This document shows positions 1 to 7,339 of a DNA stretch of 13,717 nt, in pieces. The DNA is taken from NCBI GenBank assembly GCA_019454915.1, contig JACFNM010000084.1, forward strand, positions 1-13,717, in the 5' to 3' direction. Source of the DNA: Chitinophagaceae bacterium. Lineage in GTDB: Bacteria > Bacteroidota > Bacteroidia > Chitinophagales > Chitinophagaceae. Every line of letters begins with the position of its first letter. Position 1 is the stretch's first letter. A program made the translations under genes and the position numbers. The notes under the pieces were generated by a model that searched no databases, was not told the DNA's origin, and saw only the letters and a program-made list of their open reading frames with translations.

Positions 1-344
1 CCCCCGGATGCGTTTTATTCATTTTCGCTTTTTTATGTTTCTCTATCATTATACTAAACGCGGTTACTGATGCTTATCATTTTTTATACATGGACACCAG
101 TTTGGGCTTCACTCTGGTTGAAGGCAAAATTATTGTTCTTTGTTGTTTTAATGCTGCGCTATTCTAACAAATACACGTACCCGTTAACGGCTATTATACC
201 AGTCAAAACATAGACCTAAGTGCAAACCTTAATTTCGCCAAAGTAAAAACCATTACTATAGAAAATAGTTTAACCTATATCAATCACAAAAAACACAGGT
301 ACAATATATTTACTTTTTATTAACCATTGATAAACCAATAACAC
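1..344. other. Non-coding leader region upstream of the surface-protein gene
   Basis: This A/T-rich stretch precedes the large plus-strand gene, and I recognise no gene in it. One plus-strand frame is open from the window edge to a stop at 165-167 (54 codons). Its translation is hydrophobic and Cys-rich with no recognisable motif, so it is either the tail of an unseen gene or chance. A perfect 10-bp palindrome, CCGTTAACGG, lies at 181-190. A TACTTTTT stretch at 311-318 resembles the Bacteroidota -7 element (TAnnTTTG, last base different), but no TTG-type -33 element sits about 19 bp upstream, so no promoter is called. ATTG-N6-CAAT at 326-339 is a weak dyad just before the start codon. Confidence 0.5.
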
Positions 345-3300
345 ATGAAAAAACAATTACTTGCCGGCTTTTTGCGCAGTTGCACGTTTCGACTATGCAC
401 CTCATTTTTGCTTCTTATTTTCTTATGCTGTTTCTCTGCGATTGTCAATGCACAAACCCTTACTATCTCTAATACCGGGCAAACCGGCATTTCCGGCACC
501 AACTGGAGCACCGCCGGTACTAATCCGATAGTAATTACCGCTACGGGCACCGCCAATATTAACACCAGCGTTATTACCGGCTATCTGAATGCAGGAACCA
601 GTGTTGTGTTTGACAACACCGTGGGAGGGATAGCAATCAACAATAATATTGCAAAGACTACCGGAAGTGGTGCGTCACTCAGTTTTACAAGCATCTCTTT
701 TGTCAAAGTGGCTGCCAACGTATCCATCACCTCCACATCCGGCGCACTGGATATTATTTTATGGGCTGATAGCGACAACAGCCAGGGCGGAACCGTCAGG
801 GATTTTATATTTACTGACGCGGGCGCTACGTTTAATTCAAACGGCGGAAAGATAGTGATGGCCGGCGGTCCGGATGACGGATCGAATGGCGGTACAAGCG
901 GGGATGGCATACCCGATGGATTTGCCTGGAACGGATCAAATGCAGCCACCGATGGGGCAAATTTATACGGGGGGCTTACCTTAGGTCCACGTGCCGGAAC
1001 AGGCACCGTCGTTTCTCTTGTAAGCAATGGGGGCGATATCATTCTTCGCGGTGCAACCAGTAATAGTAATACCTATCCCGGTATTACTTCTCAGGGAAGC
1101 TTAAAGATTGAATCAGGTACGGGTAAAATTACCATGTATGGCAAATCAACTACCGGACATGGTATTGAACTCACCTATGCTGCTTCTCCGTCTATAGCCA
1201 TTAGTTCTGCTTCCACATCCACACCTGCTATTGATTTGAAAGGAACAACCTCTGTTGCGGTCTATAGTGGGTTTTGGACAAGCAACAATGCCAATGGCAA
1301 TGTGTTAATCCAATCCACTGCCTCTACAGGCGGCGGTGTTACTATTGAAGGAACAAGCAACAATGCCCAGGGAATTTTCCTGGGAGTTTCAGGTACCAAT
1401 CAAATATCACAGGTGCTGTCTCAGGCGGGTACGATTACCTTAAAAGGACATAGCACAGCGGGCACTTCTTTAGCCTTATACGGAGACGTGCATATCGGCA
1501 ACCGAAAAGACGCCACGGCTGTTCAGGGCATTACGCCTGCGGTTACAGCATCTGCAGCCAATATTCTTATTCAGGCAAACGGAACGTATCAATTTGGAAA
1601 TACTTTAGGGAAAAATACAAATATTAATAGTACCGGTTCGCTTACCCTCGAAGCTTATTCAACCGGTTATACCGGCACGCTAACCTGGACCGGCAACGCT
1701 GCTTTTGGTTCAGCTTTCAGCAGTATTACATTAGGTGAATCGGCAGAAAATTATAGTATCACTGTTAATAATACACTTACTGCAGCGGGTAATATTACCG
1801 CATATAGTAACAATTTTACGTTGAACAACGGGGTAGGATTGCAATCCACAGGCGCCGGTGATATCAACATCAATGCTAAGGGGAGTTTTGGCACCGCCGG
1901 CATTACCCGCAGAACCATCAGTACCGTTAACGGAAATATTAATATCTATGCCGATAGTGATGCTAATGGAGGCGGGCAGCTTGATATAGATTATCTTACT
2001 TTAAATCCGGGCAGCGGCAATACAACATTAAGATGTGAAACGCTGAATTGGGTGACAACCTTAAATACCGACAAACCCTATATCAACGGCACCGGAAAGT
2101 TTACCATAGAGCCGTCTGACGTATCTTTTACTACAAATTTCGGTACCACCTGGTTTGTTTTCGATCAGGATGCCAATGGTATCTCAGGACTTACCCTGGG
2201 AAAATCTACCAATACTTCAAATATCACCCACCAAACCACCGCGCTTAATATTGCCGGACCAATAGCCATATATGGGGGAGAAGTAAATTTGACTGCTAAT
2301 CTTACCAGTTCTGCAAACGGAGATATTTTTATTAAAGCCAATACTAATAAAAACGGCGGGGCAGCACTGAATGGAACTGCAAGCATATTAAAAACAGCCG
2401 GCACAGGCACGCTTACCATGCAAAGTGCGGCCCGGCTAAATTCCGGCACCATCACCGCTTCCGGCACAGGTGTATTAAATGTTATCCTCTGGAGTGATTT
2501 TGGTAATGCCAATAATGGAGGCGTTACGGCTAATTCTATTACTACCAATGGTGGGCATTTGTGGATCGGAGGCAGTAACACCAGCGGGGGCAGCTACACC
2601 TGGAGTGGACTCACCGTGGGTAATGGGCCTTCTGTCGGGTCAGTAAGTAATAACTTTAATGCGATAGATTTTTATGGCCCGGTATCTACCAATGGAGGCG
2701 ATGTACTGATTTGGGGTGGAAATGGATACAGTTCGGGAACTTCCGGGATCCATAATATGGCAGGCGGTTCAAGCTCGATTAACTCCGGCAGCGGTGATAT
2801 TACGTTGATTGCAAAAAATATAGCTGGCAATGATATCAGTATCACGACTACCGGAAAGTTAAGCCTGCTGCCGGACGGTGGCAGCTACCCCGCTGCCATT
2901 ACCTGGAATGGAGCGATGAGTGGCAGTGATTTTAATGCGAGCAGCACTTTTGATAAGTTGCTGATTAAAAATTACAGCAGTCTCGGCGGATTAACCATCG
3001 GGTATTACAATGGTCAAATTTCGGGCGGCAGTCCGGTTGTGCAAACCAATAGCAGCAACATTACAGTAAGCGCTGCCATTCCTGTTGCAGGACCAATTAC
3101 ATTATACGGTACCGCATTAACCGTTAATCAAAACCTCTCATCTTCTACCAATAAAGACATCAGATTGTTTGGTAACAACTTGTCGGTAGGCGCAAGTGCA
3201 ACCTTGAGCTCAGGTGGCAACCTGATTATTGAACCCATTACAGCCTCCACCACTATTGGTCTTACCGGAGGTACAGGTACACTGGCAGTAACAGCTACAA

Positions 3301-4499
3301 ACTTCAATACCAACTTTACCGATGGTTTTTCCGAGATACGTATCGGCAACAGTTCCGCCGGAAACATTACTTTCGGAAGTGCTATTACTGCTAAAGATAA
3401 CATGCGGTTCACCACTTCAGGCAACTTATTGCTTAATGAAATACTCACACTCGGTAACAATCATCTTAAATTTGTTGGCAATACCATTGTCCCGGCTTCC
3501 AATAAATACATAAAAACAAACGGGATAGGGAAGTTACGTATGGATTTAGCCAACAATGCCGGAAAACTCTTCCCTGTAGGAGCAGACTACTATAATCCGG
3601 TGACTATAACGAACCATATTGGCAGTACGGATGAGTTTTATGCTACCGTGTCCAATGGTGTTTTCAAAGATGGAAGCAACGGCGGTACTTCCGTAACCTT
3701 TACACCCAGAATAGACGTAACCTGGAATATAGGTAATACAACTGCCACAACCGGTGCAGGAAATATAGACCTGGATTTTGGATGGAAAGCTGCAAATGTA
3801 GTCGGTGCGCTCTCATCGCCAAGGTTGATACATTACAATGGTACGGAATGGATCCAGCAATCAGGCACGCCCACTTTTGACTTATTGAACGGCACATTGA
3901 GTTATGCGGCGTACACCGGCAGCCTGTCGCCCTTCGGCATAGCAGAAGCAGATATTATTTTACCGGTGAACTGGATTTCTTTTTCAGGGAAAAAGGAAGG
4001 CAGTGGCGTTTTGTTAGAATGGATAACGTCTTCAGAAAACAATAATGCCTACTTTGATGTGGAGCGGAGTGATAACGGGGTTTCCTTTGTTTCAATAGGA
4101 AGAGTTTTTGCGAGCCGCTCAACAGACAATAAAGAAAATGGATACCATTTCACGGACAATCAATTCCTGTCCGGTAATTCGTATTACCGGCTGAAGCAGG
4201 TTGACGTAGATGGAAAGAGCAGTTTCAGCAGTATTATCAAAATCCATATCGCCGGTAATCATGCGTTTAGGTTAATCTCTGAACCCGGTACGCAACAGAT
4301 ACAATTAATCATTCCGTCAGCATCAACATCGGAACTGAATGTAACGATTTATGATGTTTCAGGCCGCCGTGTACTTTTACAACAAGTTACTTCAGGTTCG
4401 GTTACAATCAATACAGCATCGTTGATGAAAGGTGCAATTTATGTTGTGAAAGTGATGCAGGGAAACAGGAGCTTATTCATCCAGCGATTTGTAAAATAA
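345..4499 (+). CDS. Large secreted beta-strand-repeat surface protein with T9SS type A sorting domain
   Basis: A 1384-aa protein predicted to cross the inner membrane by Sec and the outer membrane by the type IX secretion system, ending on the surface or outside the cell. It has an unusually long signal peptide (basic residues 1-16, hydrophobic 19-34, likely cleavage after A36 in IVNAQ). Residues about 37-1200 are rich in Gly, Ser, Thr and Asn, with short alternating strands typical of right-handed beta-helix or filamentous-haemagglutinin-like folds. Diverged internal repeats are visible (about 127-250 against 700-801, and four copies near 458, 613, 881 and 995). Residues 1206-1300 match the LPVNWISFSG...YYRLKQVDVDG segment common before T9SS sorting domains. 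The sorting domain is about 1306-1384 (IYDVSGRRV, then GAIYVVKV, and basic terminus QRFVK). The mature chain has one Cys (C564). No enzyme motif was found, so adhesion or a matrix role is a guess. The start is the only Met before the hydrophobic core. Confidence 0.88.
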   Translation: MKKQLLAGFLRSCTFRLCTSFLLLIFLCCFSAIVNAQTLTISNTGQTGISGTNWSTAGTNPIVITATGTANINTSVITGYLNAGTSVVFDNTVGGIAINNNIAKTTGSGASLSFTSISFVKVAANVSITSTSGALDIILWADSDNSQGGTVRDFIFTDAGATFNSNGGKIVMAGGPDDGSNGGTSGDGIPDGFAWNGSNAATDGANLYGGLTLGPRAGTGTVVSLVSNGGDIILRGATSNSNTYPGITSQGSLKIESGTGKITMYGKSTTGHGIELTYAASPSIAISSASTSTPAIDLKGTTSVAVYSGFWTSNNANGNVLIQSTASTGGGVTIEGTSNNAQGIFLGVSGTNQISQVLSQAGTITLKGHSTAGTSLALYGDVHIGNRKDATAVQGITPAVTASAANILIQANGTYQFGNTLGKNTNINSTGSLTLEAYSTGYTGTLTWTGNAAFGSAFSSITLGESAENYSITVNNTLTAAGNITAYSNNFTLNNGVGLQSTGAGDININAKGSFGTAGITRRTISTVNGNINIYADSDANGGGQLDIDYLTLNPGSGNTTLRCETLNWVTTLNTDKPYINGTGKFTIEPSDVSFTTNFGTTWFVFDQDANGISGLTLGKSTNTSNITHQTTALNIAGPIAIYGGEVNLTANLTSSANGDIFIKANTNKNGGAALNGTASILKTAGTGTLTMQSAARLNSGTITASGTGVLNVILWSDFGNANNGGVTANSITTNGGHLWIGGSNTSGGSYTWSGLTVGNGPSVGSVSNNFNAIDFYGPVSTNGGDVLIWGGNGYSSGTSGIHNMAGGSSSINSGSGDITLIAKNIAGNDISITTTGKLSLLPDGGSYPAAITWNGAMSGSDFNASSTFDKLLIKNYSSLGGLTIGYYNGQISGGSPVVQTNSSNITVSAAIPVAGPITLYGTALTVNQNLSSSTNKDIRLFGNNLSVGASATLSSGGNLIIEPITASTTIGLTGGTGTLAVTATNFNTNFTDGFSEIRIGNSSAGNITFGSAITAKDNMRFTTSGNLLLNEILTLGNNHLKFVGNTIVPASNKYIKTNGIGKLRMDLANNAGKLFPVGADYYNPVTITNHIGSTDEFYATVSNGVFKDGSNGGTSVTFTPRIDVTWNIGNTTATTGAGNIDLDFGWKAANVVGALSSPRLIHYNGTEWIQQSGTPTFDLLNGTLSYAAYTGSLSPFGIAEADIILPVNWISFSGKKEGSGVLLEWITSSENNNAYFDVERSDNGVSFVSIGRVFASRSTDNKENGYHFTDNQFLSGNSYYRLKQVDVDGKSSFSSIIKIHIAGNHAFRLISEPGTQQIQLIIPSASTSELNVTIYDVSGRRVLLQQVTSGSVTINTASLMKGAIYVVKVMQGNRSLFIQRFVK

Positions 4500-4517
4500 T
4501 GAAACACCCCAAACCTT

Positions 4518-4580
4518 CCGAACTTCTTCATCCCCGTACTGTCAAGTCCGTGAATGAAGAAGTTCGGCAGGGATTTTTTT
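4518..4580 (+). terminator. Intrinsic terminator of the surface-protein gene
   Basis: A perfect 14-bp inverted repeat has arms CCGAACTTCTTCAT (4518-4531) and ATGAAGAAGTTCGG (4554-4567), separated by a 22-nt loop. Six bases later comes a run of seven T (4574-4580). It begins 18 bp after the stop codon of the plus-strand gene. Stem plus T-tract in the plus direction fits a rho-independent terminator. The loop is longer than usual, and the six-base spacer before the T-run is also a little long. Confidence 0.8.
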
Positions 4581-4603
4581 ATACCGAAAGGATATCCGTA
4601 ATA

Positions 4604-4620
4604 GTCCAATAAAATTGGAC
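4604..4620 (-). terminator. Short perfect hairpin, possible end of the cbb3 operon
   Basis: GTCCAAT (4604-4610), a three-base loop and ATTGGAC (4614-4620) form a perfect 7-bp stem. It lies 65 bp beyond the stop of the minus-strand safE-like gene and is the most stable-looking simple hairpin there. No T-run follows it in the minus direction, so it is a weak terminator at best. It may instead be an mRNA 3'-end stabiliser or a protein site. Confidence 0.35.
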
Positions 4621-4637
4621 CAAACGGCTATCACATC

Positions 4638-4648
4638 GGTATAATACC
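4638..4648. repeat. 11-bp palindrome GGTAT-A-ATACC
   Basis: A perfect inverted repeat with 5-bp arms around one central base, in the gap between the two converging genes. The half GGTAT occurs again at 4681-4685, next to the safE-like stop codon, and ATACC also occurs at 4581-4585 beside the T-run of the plus-strand terminator. Its function is unknown and chance in A/T-rich DNA is possible. Confidence 0.3.
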
Positions 4649-4654
4649 ATTAAA

Positions 4655-4669
4655 ATTATAGACTATAAT
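4655..4669. repeat. 15-bp palindrome ATTATAG-A-CTATAAT
   Basis: A perfect inverted repeat with 7-bp arms around one central base, starting 16 bp beyond the stop codon of the minus-strand safE-like gene. The geometry, with essentially no loop, suits a dimeric DNA-binding protein better than an RNA hairpin. However, it is A/T-only apart from one G/C pair and lies downstream of both neighbouring genes. Confidence 0.3.
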
Positions 4670-4685
4670 AGAATTCACTTTGGTA

Positions 4686-5396
4686 TTACTTATGACAATC
4701 AATCGCCGTTTCGTGTGAAGTATGCAAAACAGGACTAACAAATGGTATCCCCAGATTCATTCCTCTTAAAATGAGTAAGCATGCCATAACCGCGATTCCA
4801 ACCGGGATAGCTCTGCGAAATGCCCGGCGGATATTAAGACTTAAAGAAGTTCCGAAATAGCTGAATGCCGTCATTGCCGGCAAAGTGCCTAATCCAAAAG
4901 CGGCCATAAAATATACACTACCGGAAACCGAACCGGCGGTGAGGGCTGCTGCAATGGCTACATACACCATCCCACAAGGCAGCAATCCATTAGCCATGCC
5001 CAAACCAAGATAGGAAAGACCGCTCTTTCCCGATTGTAATATCGTAATAATAATCTGCTGGATTTTTTTGTAAAAAACCTGCATGAATGCCGGTTGTACT
5101 GTCCTCTTATAAACGTAGAACAGAATCAGTAACAGGATAATCAGCAGTCCCAGTCCTATTGAAAACCATCGTTGAAACCCGGCGATATAAATTCTTTTGC
5201 CCAATAAGCCGAATATTAATCCCAGGGAAGCGTAGGTGATCACCCGTCCCAACTGATACAACAGCAGCATGAAAAATTTTCGGACCGGTGAAAGATGGTG
5301 CACCGGAATTACCAAAGCCAGGGGTCCGCACATGCCCACGCAATGCATACTTCCAAACATTCCTAACAGAAAACCTCCGGTGATAAGTTGCCACAT
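4686..5396 (-). CDS. TauE/SafE-family (DsbD_2-like) six-helix membrane protein of the cbb3 locus
   Basis: A 236-aa integral inner-membrane protein. Hydrophobic segments are at about 5-31, 42-66, 78-96, 128-150, 155-181 and 196-212. The first helix carries G-S-M-H-C-V-G-M-C-G-P (H18, C19, C23), and the fourth has N-G-L-L-P-C-G (C141). Both are hallmarks of the cytochrome c biogenesis/DsbD-like transmembrane family usually labelled sulfite exporter TauE/SafE. The C-terminus (HTSHETAIDCHK, 225-236) adds three His and one Cys, possible soft-metal ligands. Its start codon overlaps the ccoH stop by one base (TAATG), so it is translationally coupled to a cbb3 assembly gene. That context favours a role in copper delivery or thiol chemistry for the oxidase over sulfite export. 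The function is inferred, not established. Confidence 0.82.
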   Translation of the reverse strand: MWQLITGGFLLGMFGSMHCVGMCGPLALVIPVHHLSPVRKFFMLLLYQLGRVITYASLGLIFGLLGKRIYIAGFQRWFSIGLGLLIILLLILFYVYKRTVQPAFMQVFYKKIQQIIITILQSGKSGLSYLGLGMANGLLPCGMVYVAIAAALTAGSVSGSVYFMAAFGLGTLPAMTAFSYFGTSLSLNIRRAFRRAIPVGIAVMACLLILRGMNLGIPFVSPVLHTSHETAIDCHK

Positions 5397-5830
5397 TACA
5401 ATCCGAATTTGGTTTCACTGTAATAGTGTTGATCGTCACTGACCCATTCCATTTTTACGAGATAATTCCCCGACTCGAACAAAGCAGCATCCAATTCCTG
5501 GGTTGCATTACTACTTAACTGAAGGTTAAATTTCCGATCCAGCTTTTCATTGTAAGCACAGTAAAACCATAGGGAGCCCCGTACCTCTTTGTTTTTCATT
5601 TCTTCCGGTAGCTGCACAAGTATCCGGTTGCCGGATTTTGTAACCTGAGGATGGCTGCTTAGATTGTTCACACGGTTATTACCATCAATAACCTGTTGGT
5701 ATTTTAATTCGCTTTGATAATATCCTTTTTCCACTAATTGAAAATCGGTTTGCATGGCTTTATAAACCATGAAACCCATCAGGCATACAAAAGCGATGAT
5801 TGAAATAGTCAGTTTATGTCCCCAGTGCAT
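5396..5830 (-). CDS. ccoH: cbb3-type cytochrome oxidase assembly protein CcoH (FixH family)
   Basis: A 144-aa protein with one N-terminal membrane helix (about 7-24, after MHWGHK) and a roughly 115-residue periplasmic domain. FixH-family features are the motif following the helix (D29, then KGYYQSELKYQ at 35-45) and a late beta-rich part ending GNYLVKMEWVSDD (121-133), as in Ig-like FixH domains. CcoH is known to bind the oxidase and to be needed for its assembly and stability. It follows ccoG after 29 bp and overlaps the safE-like gene by one base. The low conservation of FixH proteins means the assignment rests on length, topology, the YY-x-x-E-L-x-Y-Q motif and position. Confidence 0.88.
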   Translation of the reverse strand: MHWGHKLTISIIAFVCLMGFMVYKAMQTDFQLVEKGYYQSELKYQQVIDGNNRVNNLSSHPQVTKSGNRILVQLPEEMKNKEVRGSLWFYCAYNEKLDRKFNLQLSSNATQELDAALFESGNYLVKMEWVSDDQHYYSETKFGL

Positions 5831-5859
5831 AGCTTCTTCGTTTAATTATTACACATTTA

Positions 5860-7299
5860 TTACCGTCCGGCCGGCCCCATAAAAGTGGTGTTGAGCGTGG
5901 TCAATTTATTATCTCCTTCATATAATCCCACCTTCAGCTTCGTTTTCCTTGATTCAATAATATCGCGGGGTAATACAATGAAGAAAGAGGCTTTGCCCTG
6001 ACCTTCTCTTGCCACCGGTATATCTTTCCCTTCGGCATTGATAATATTTCCGGCCATATCTTCTAATTTCAGCGAAAGAGATAAGTCATGAACGGATTTA
6101 TTAATGACCTTGATGTTGTACAAATTCGATACGCTGTCTAATCCACGCTCCTGGTACAGCATACCGCCCGCCCTCATAATCGTGCCGTCTACATCCTTCC
6201 GGGATAATAGCAGTGCAGTCAGTAACCCGGTCAGGATGATCAGCAGTACCGAATAGAATTTCATCCTACCCGTGAACTTCAATTTTTTACCTTCGGCAAT
6301 TCCATTTTCAGATGCGTAACGGATAAGCCCTCTTTCCCTGCCCGTGGCATCCATCATTTTATTACAGGCGTCAATACAGGACGTACACCCCACACATTCC
6401 ATCTGAGTGCCGTTACGGATATCTATTCCTGTAGGGCATACCTTCACGCATTGAAAACAATCAATACAATCTCCTAATACAGGCGCCAGCTCCGCTTCTT
6501 TGGGCTTTCTGTATTTCCCCCTCGGCTCGCCTCTCTTATAGTCATAGGCAACAATCATAGAGTTTCTGTCTAAAAGAACACCCTGCAAACGCCCGTAAGG
6601 GCATACTACCGTACAGGCCTGTTCACGGAAATAGGAAAAGACAAAATAGAAAACACCCGAAAAGATGGCAATGGAAGATAAGCCTGCAATATGTTGAGAA
6701 GCTGGTTCCCGAATTATCTTTAACAATTCATCCATTCCGATGATATAGGCGAGGAAAAAATTGGATACGATAAATGCGAGGAGATAGAATATGCCGTGTT
6801 TCGATATTTTTTTTATTATCTTATCTCTGTTCCAGGGGCCTTTATCTAATAGTTTTTGCGCGGGTGCGTCGCCTTCAATGGCAAACTCTATTTTCCGGAA
6901 CAGCATTTCCATGAAGATAGTCTGGGGGCATACCCATCCGCAAAACAATCTTCCGAAGGCCGCGGTAAACAGGATGATGAATACAATAGCTGTAATCATG
7001 GTGATGCCAAAGATGAAAAAGTCCTGCGGCCAAAATACCCGTCCGAACAAAATGAATTTTGCTTCGGGTATGTTGAACATAAACAAAGGACGCCCCTTGT
7101 ATTGAATAAAGGGCAGAGCAAAAAACAAGGCAAAGAATCCCCAGCTAACCCATGTCCGGATATTGAATAATTTACCCTTCGTCTTGTGAGCATATACCCA
7201 TTTACGTCTGCCTTTATCATCTACCGTAGCAATGCGATCCCGAAACGAGTCCGCTTCACCCGGCTTTGACGTGTTCGCTATTTTCGATTTGTTTAGCAT
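5860..7299 (-). CDS. ccoG: Cytochrome c oxidase accessory protein CcoG (polyferredoxin, FixG family)
   Basis: A 479-aa inner-membrane iron-sulfur protein for cbb3 oxidase maturation. In proteobacteria CcoG is reported to reduce Cu(II) to Cu(I), feeding copper to the oxidase pathway. Membrane segments are at about 51-67, 92-115, 168-188, 206-225 and 347-366. C120-G-W-V-C124-P and C229-T-V-V-C233-P are the two conserved cysteine pairs near the membrane. Residues 278-288 (C278, C281, C284, C288) and 302-312 (C302, C305, C308, C312) make two 4Fe-4S ferredoxin motifs. Residues about 370-479 form the periplasmic Ig-like FixG C-terminal domain. The length is normal and all key Cys are present. It starts 40 bp after ccoP and lies 29 bp before ccoH. 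Confidence 0.95.
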   Translation of the reverse strand: MLNKSKIANTSKPGEADSFRDRIATVDDKGRRKWVYAHKTKGKLFNIRTWVSWGFFALFFALPFIQYKGRPLFMFNIPEAKFILFGRVFWPQDFFIFGITMITAIVFIILFTAAFGRLFCGWVCPQTIFMEMLFRKIEFAIEGDAPAQKLLDKGPWNRDKIIKKISKHGIFYLLAFIVSNFFLAYIIGMDELLKIIREPASQHIAGLSSIAIFSGVFYFVFSYFREQACTVVCPYGRLQGVLLDRNSMIVAYDYKRGEPRGKYRKPKEAELAPVLGDCIDCFQCVKVCPTGIDIRNGTQMECVGCTSCIDACNKMMDATGRERGLIRYASENGIAEGKKLKFTGRMKFYSVLLIILTGLLTALLLSRKDVDGTIMRAGGMLYQERGLDSVSNLYNIKVINKSVHDLSLSLKLEDMAGNIINAEGKDIPVAREGQGKASFFIVLPRDIIESRKTKLKVGLYEGDNKLTTLNTTFMGPAGR

Positions 7300-7339
7300 A
7301 GTTACAACTTCATACTATAAGAATATTTCAAGAGAATCT

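Noticed and set aside
3..167. A plus-strand frame open from the window edge for 54 codons
   Set aside because: It is hydrophobic, has no recognisable motif, is cut by the window edge, and the A/T-rich composition resembles the rest of the non-coding leader. It could be a gene tail but cannot be supported.
311..318. TACTTTTT as the -7 element of the surface-protein gene
   Set aside because: No TTG-type -33 element lies at the right distance, and such A/T-rich octamers are common in this leader.
326..339. ATTG-N6-CAAT dyad as a regulator site
   Set aside because: The arms are only 4 bp in A/T-rich DNA, which is expected by chance.
581..1042. A 153-codon antisense reading frame inside the surface-protein gene
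   Set aside because: It is a shadow of the Gly/Thr/Asn-rich repeat codons, with Pro/Val-rich translation and no domain. The same applies to the antisense frames at 2165-2581 and 3128-3460.
5107..5439. A 110-codon minus-strand frame overlapping the ccoH and safE-like genes
   Set aside because: Both overlapped genes have clear family motifs and a coupled TAATG junction. The alternative frame has none.
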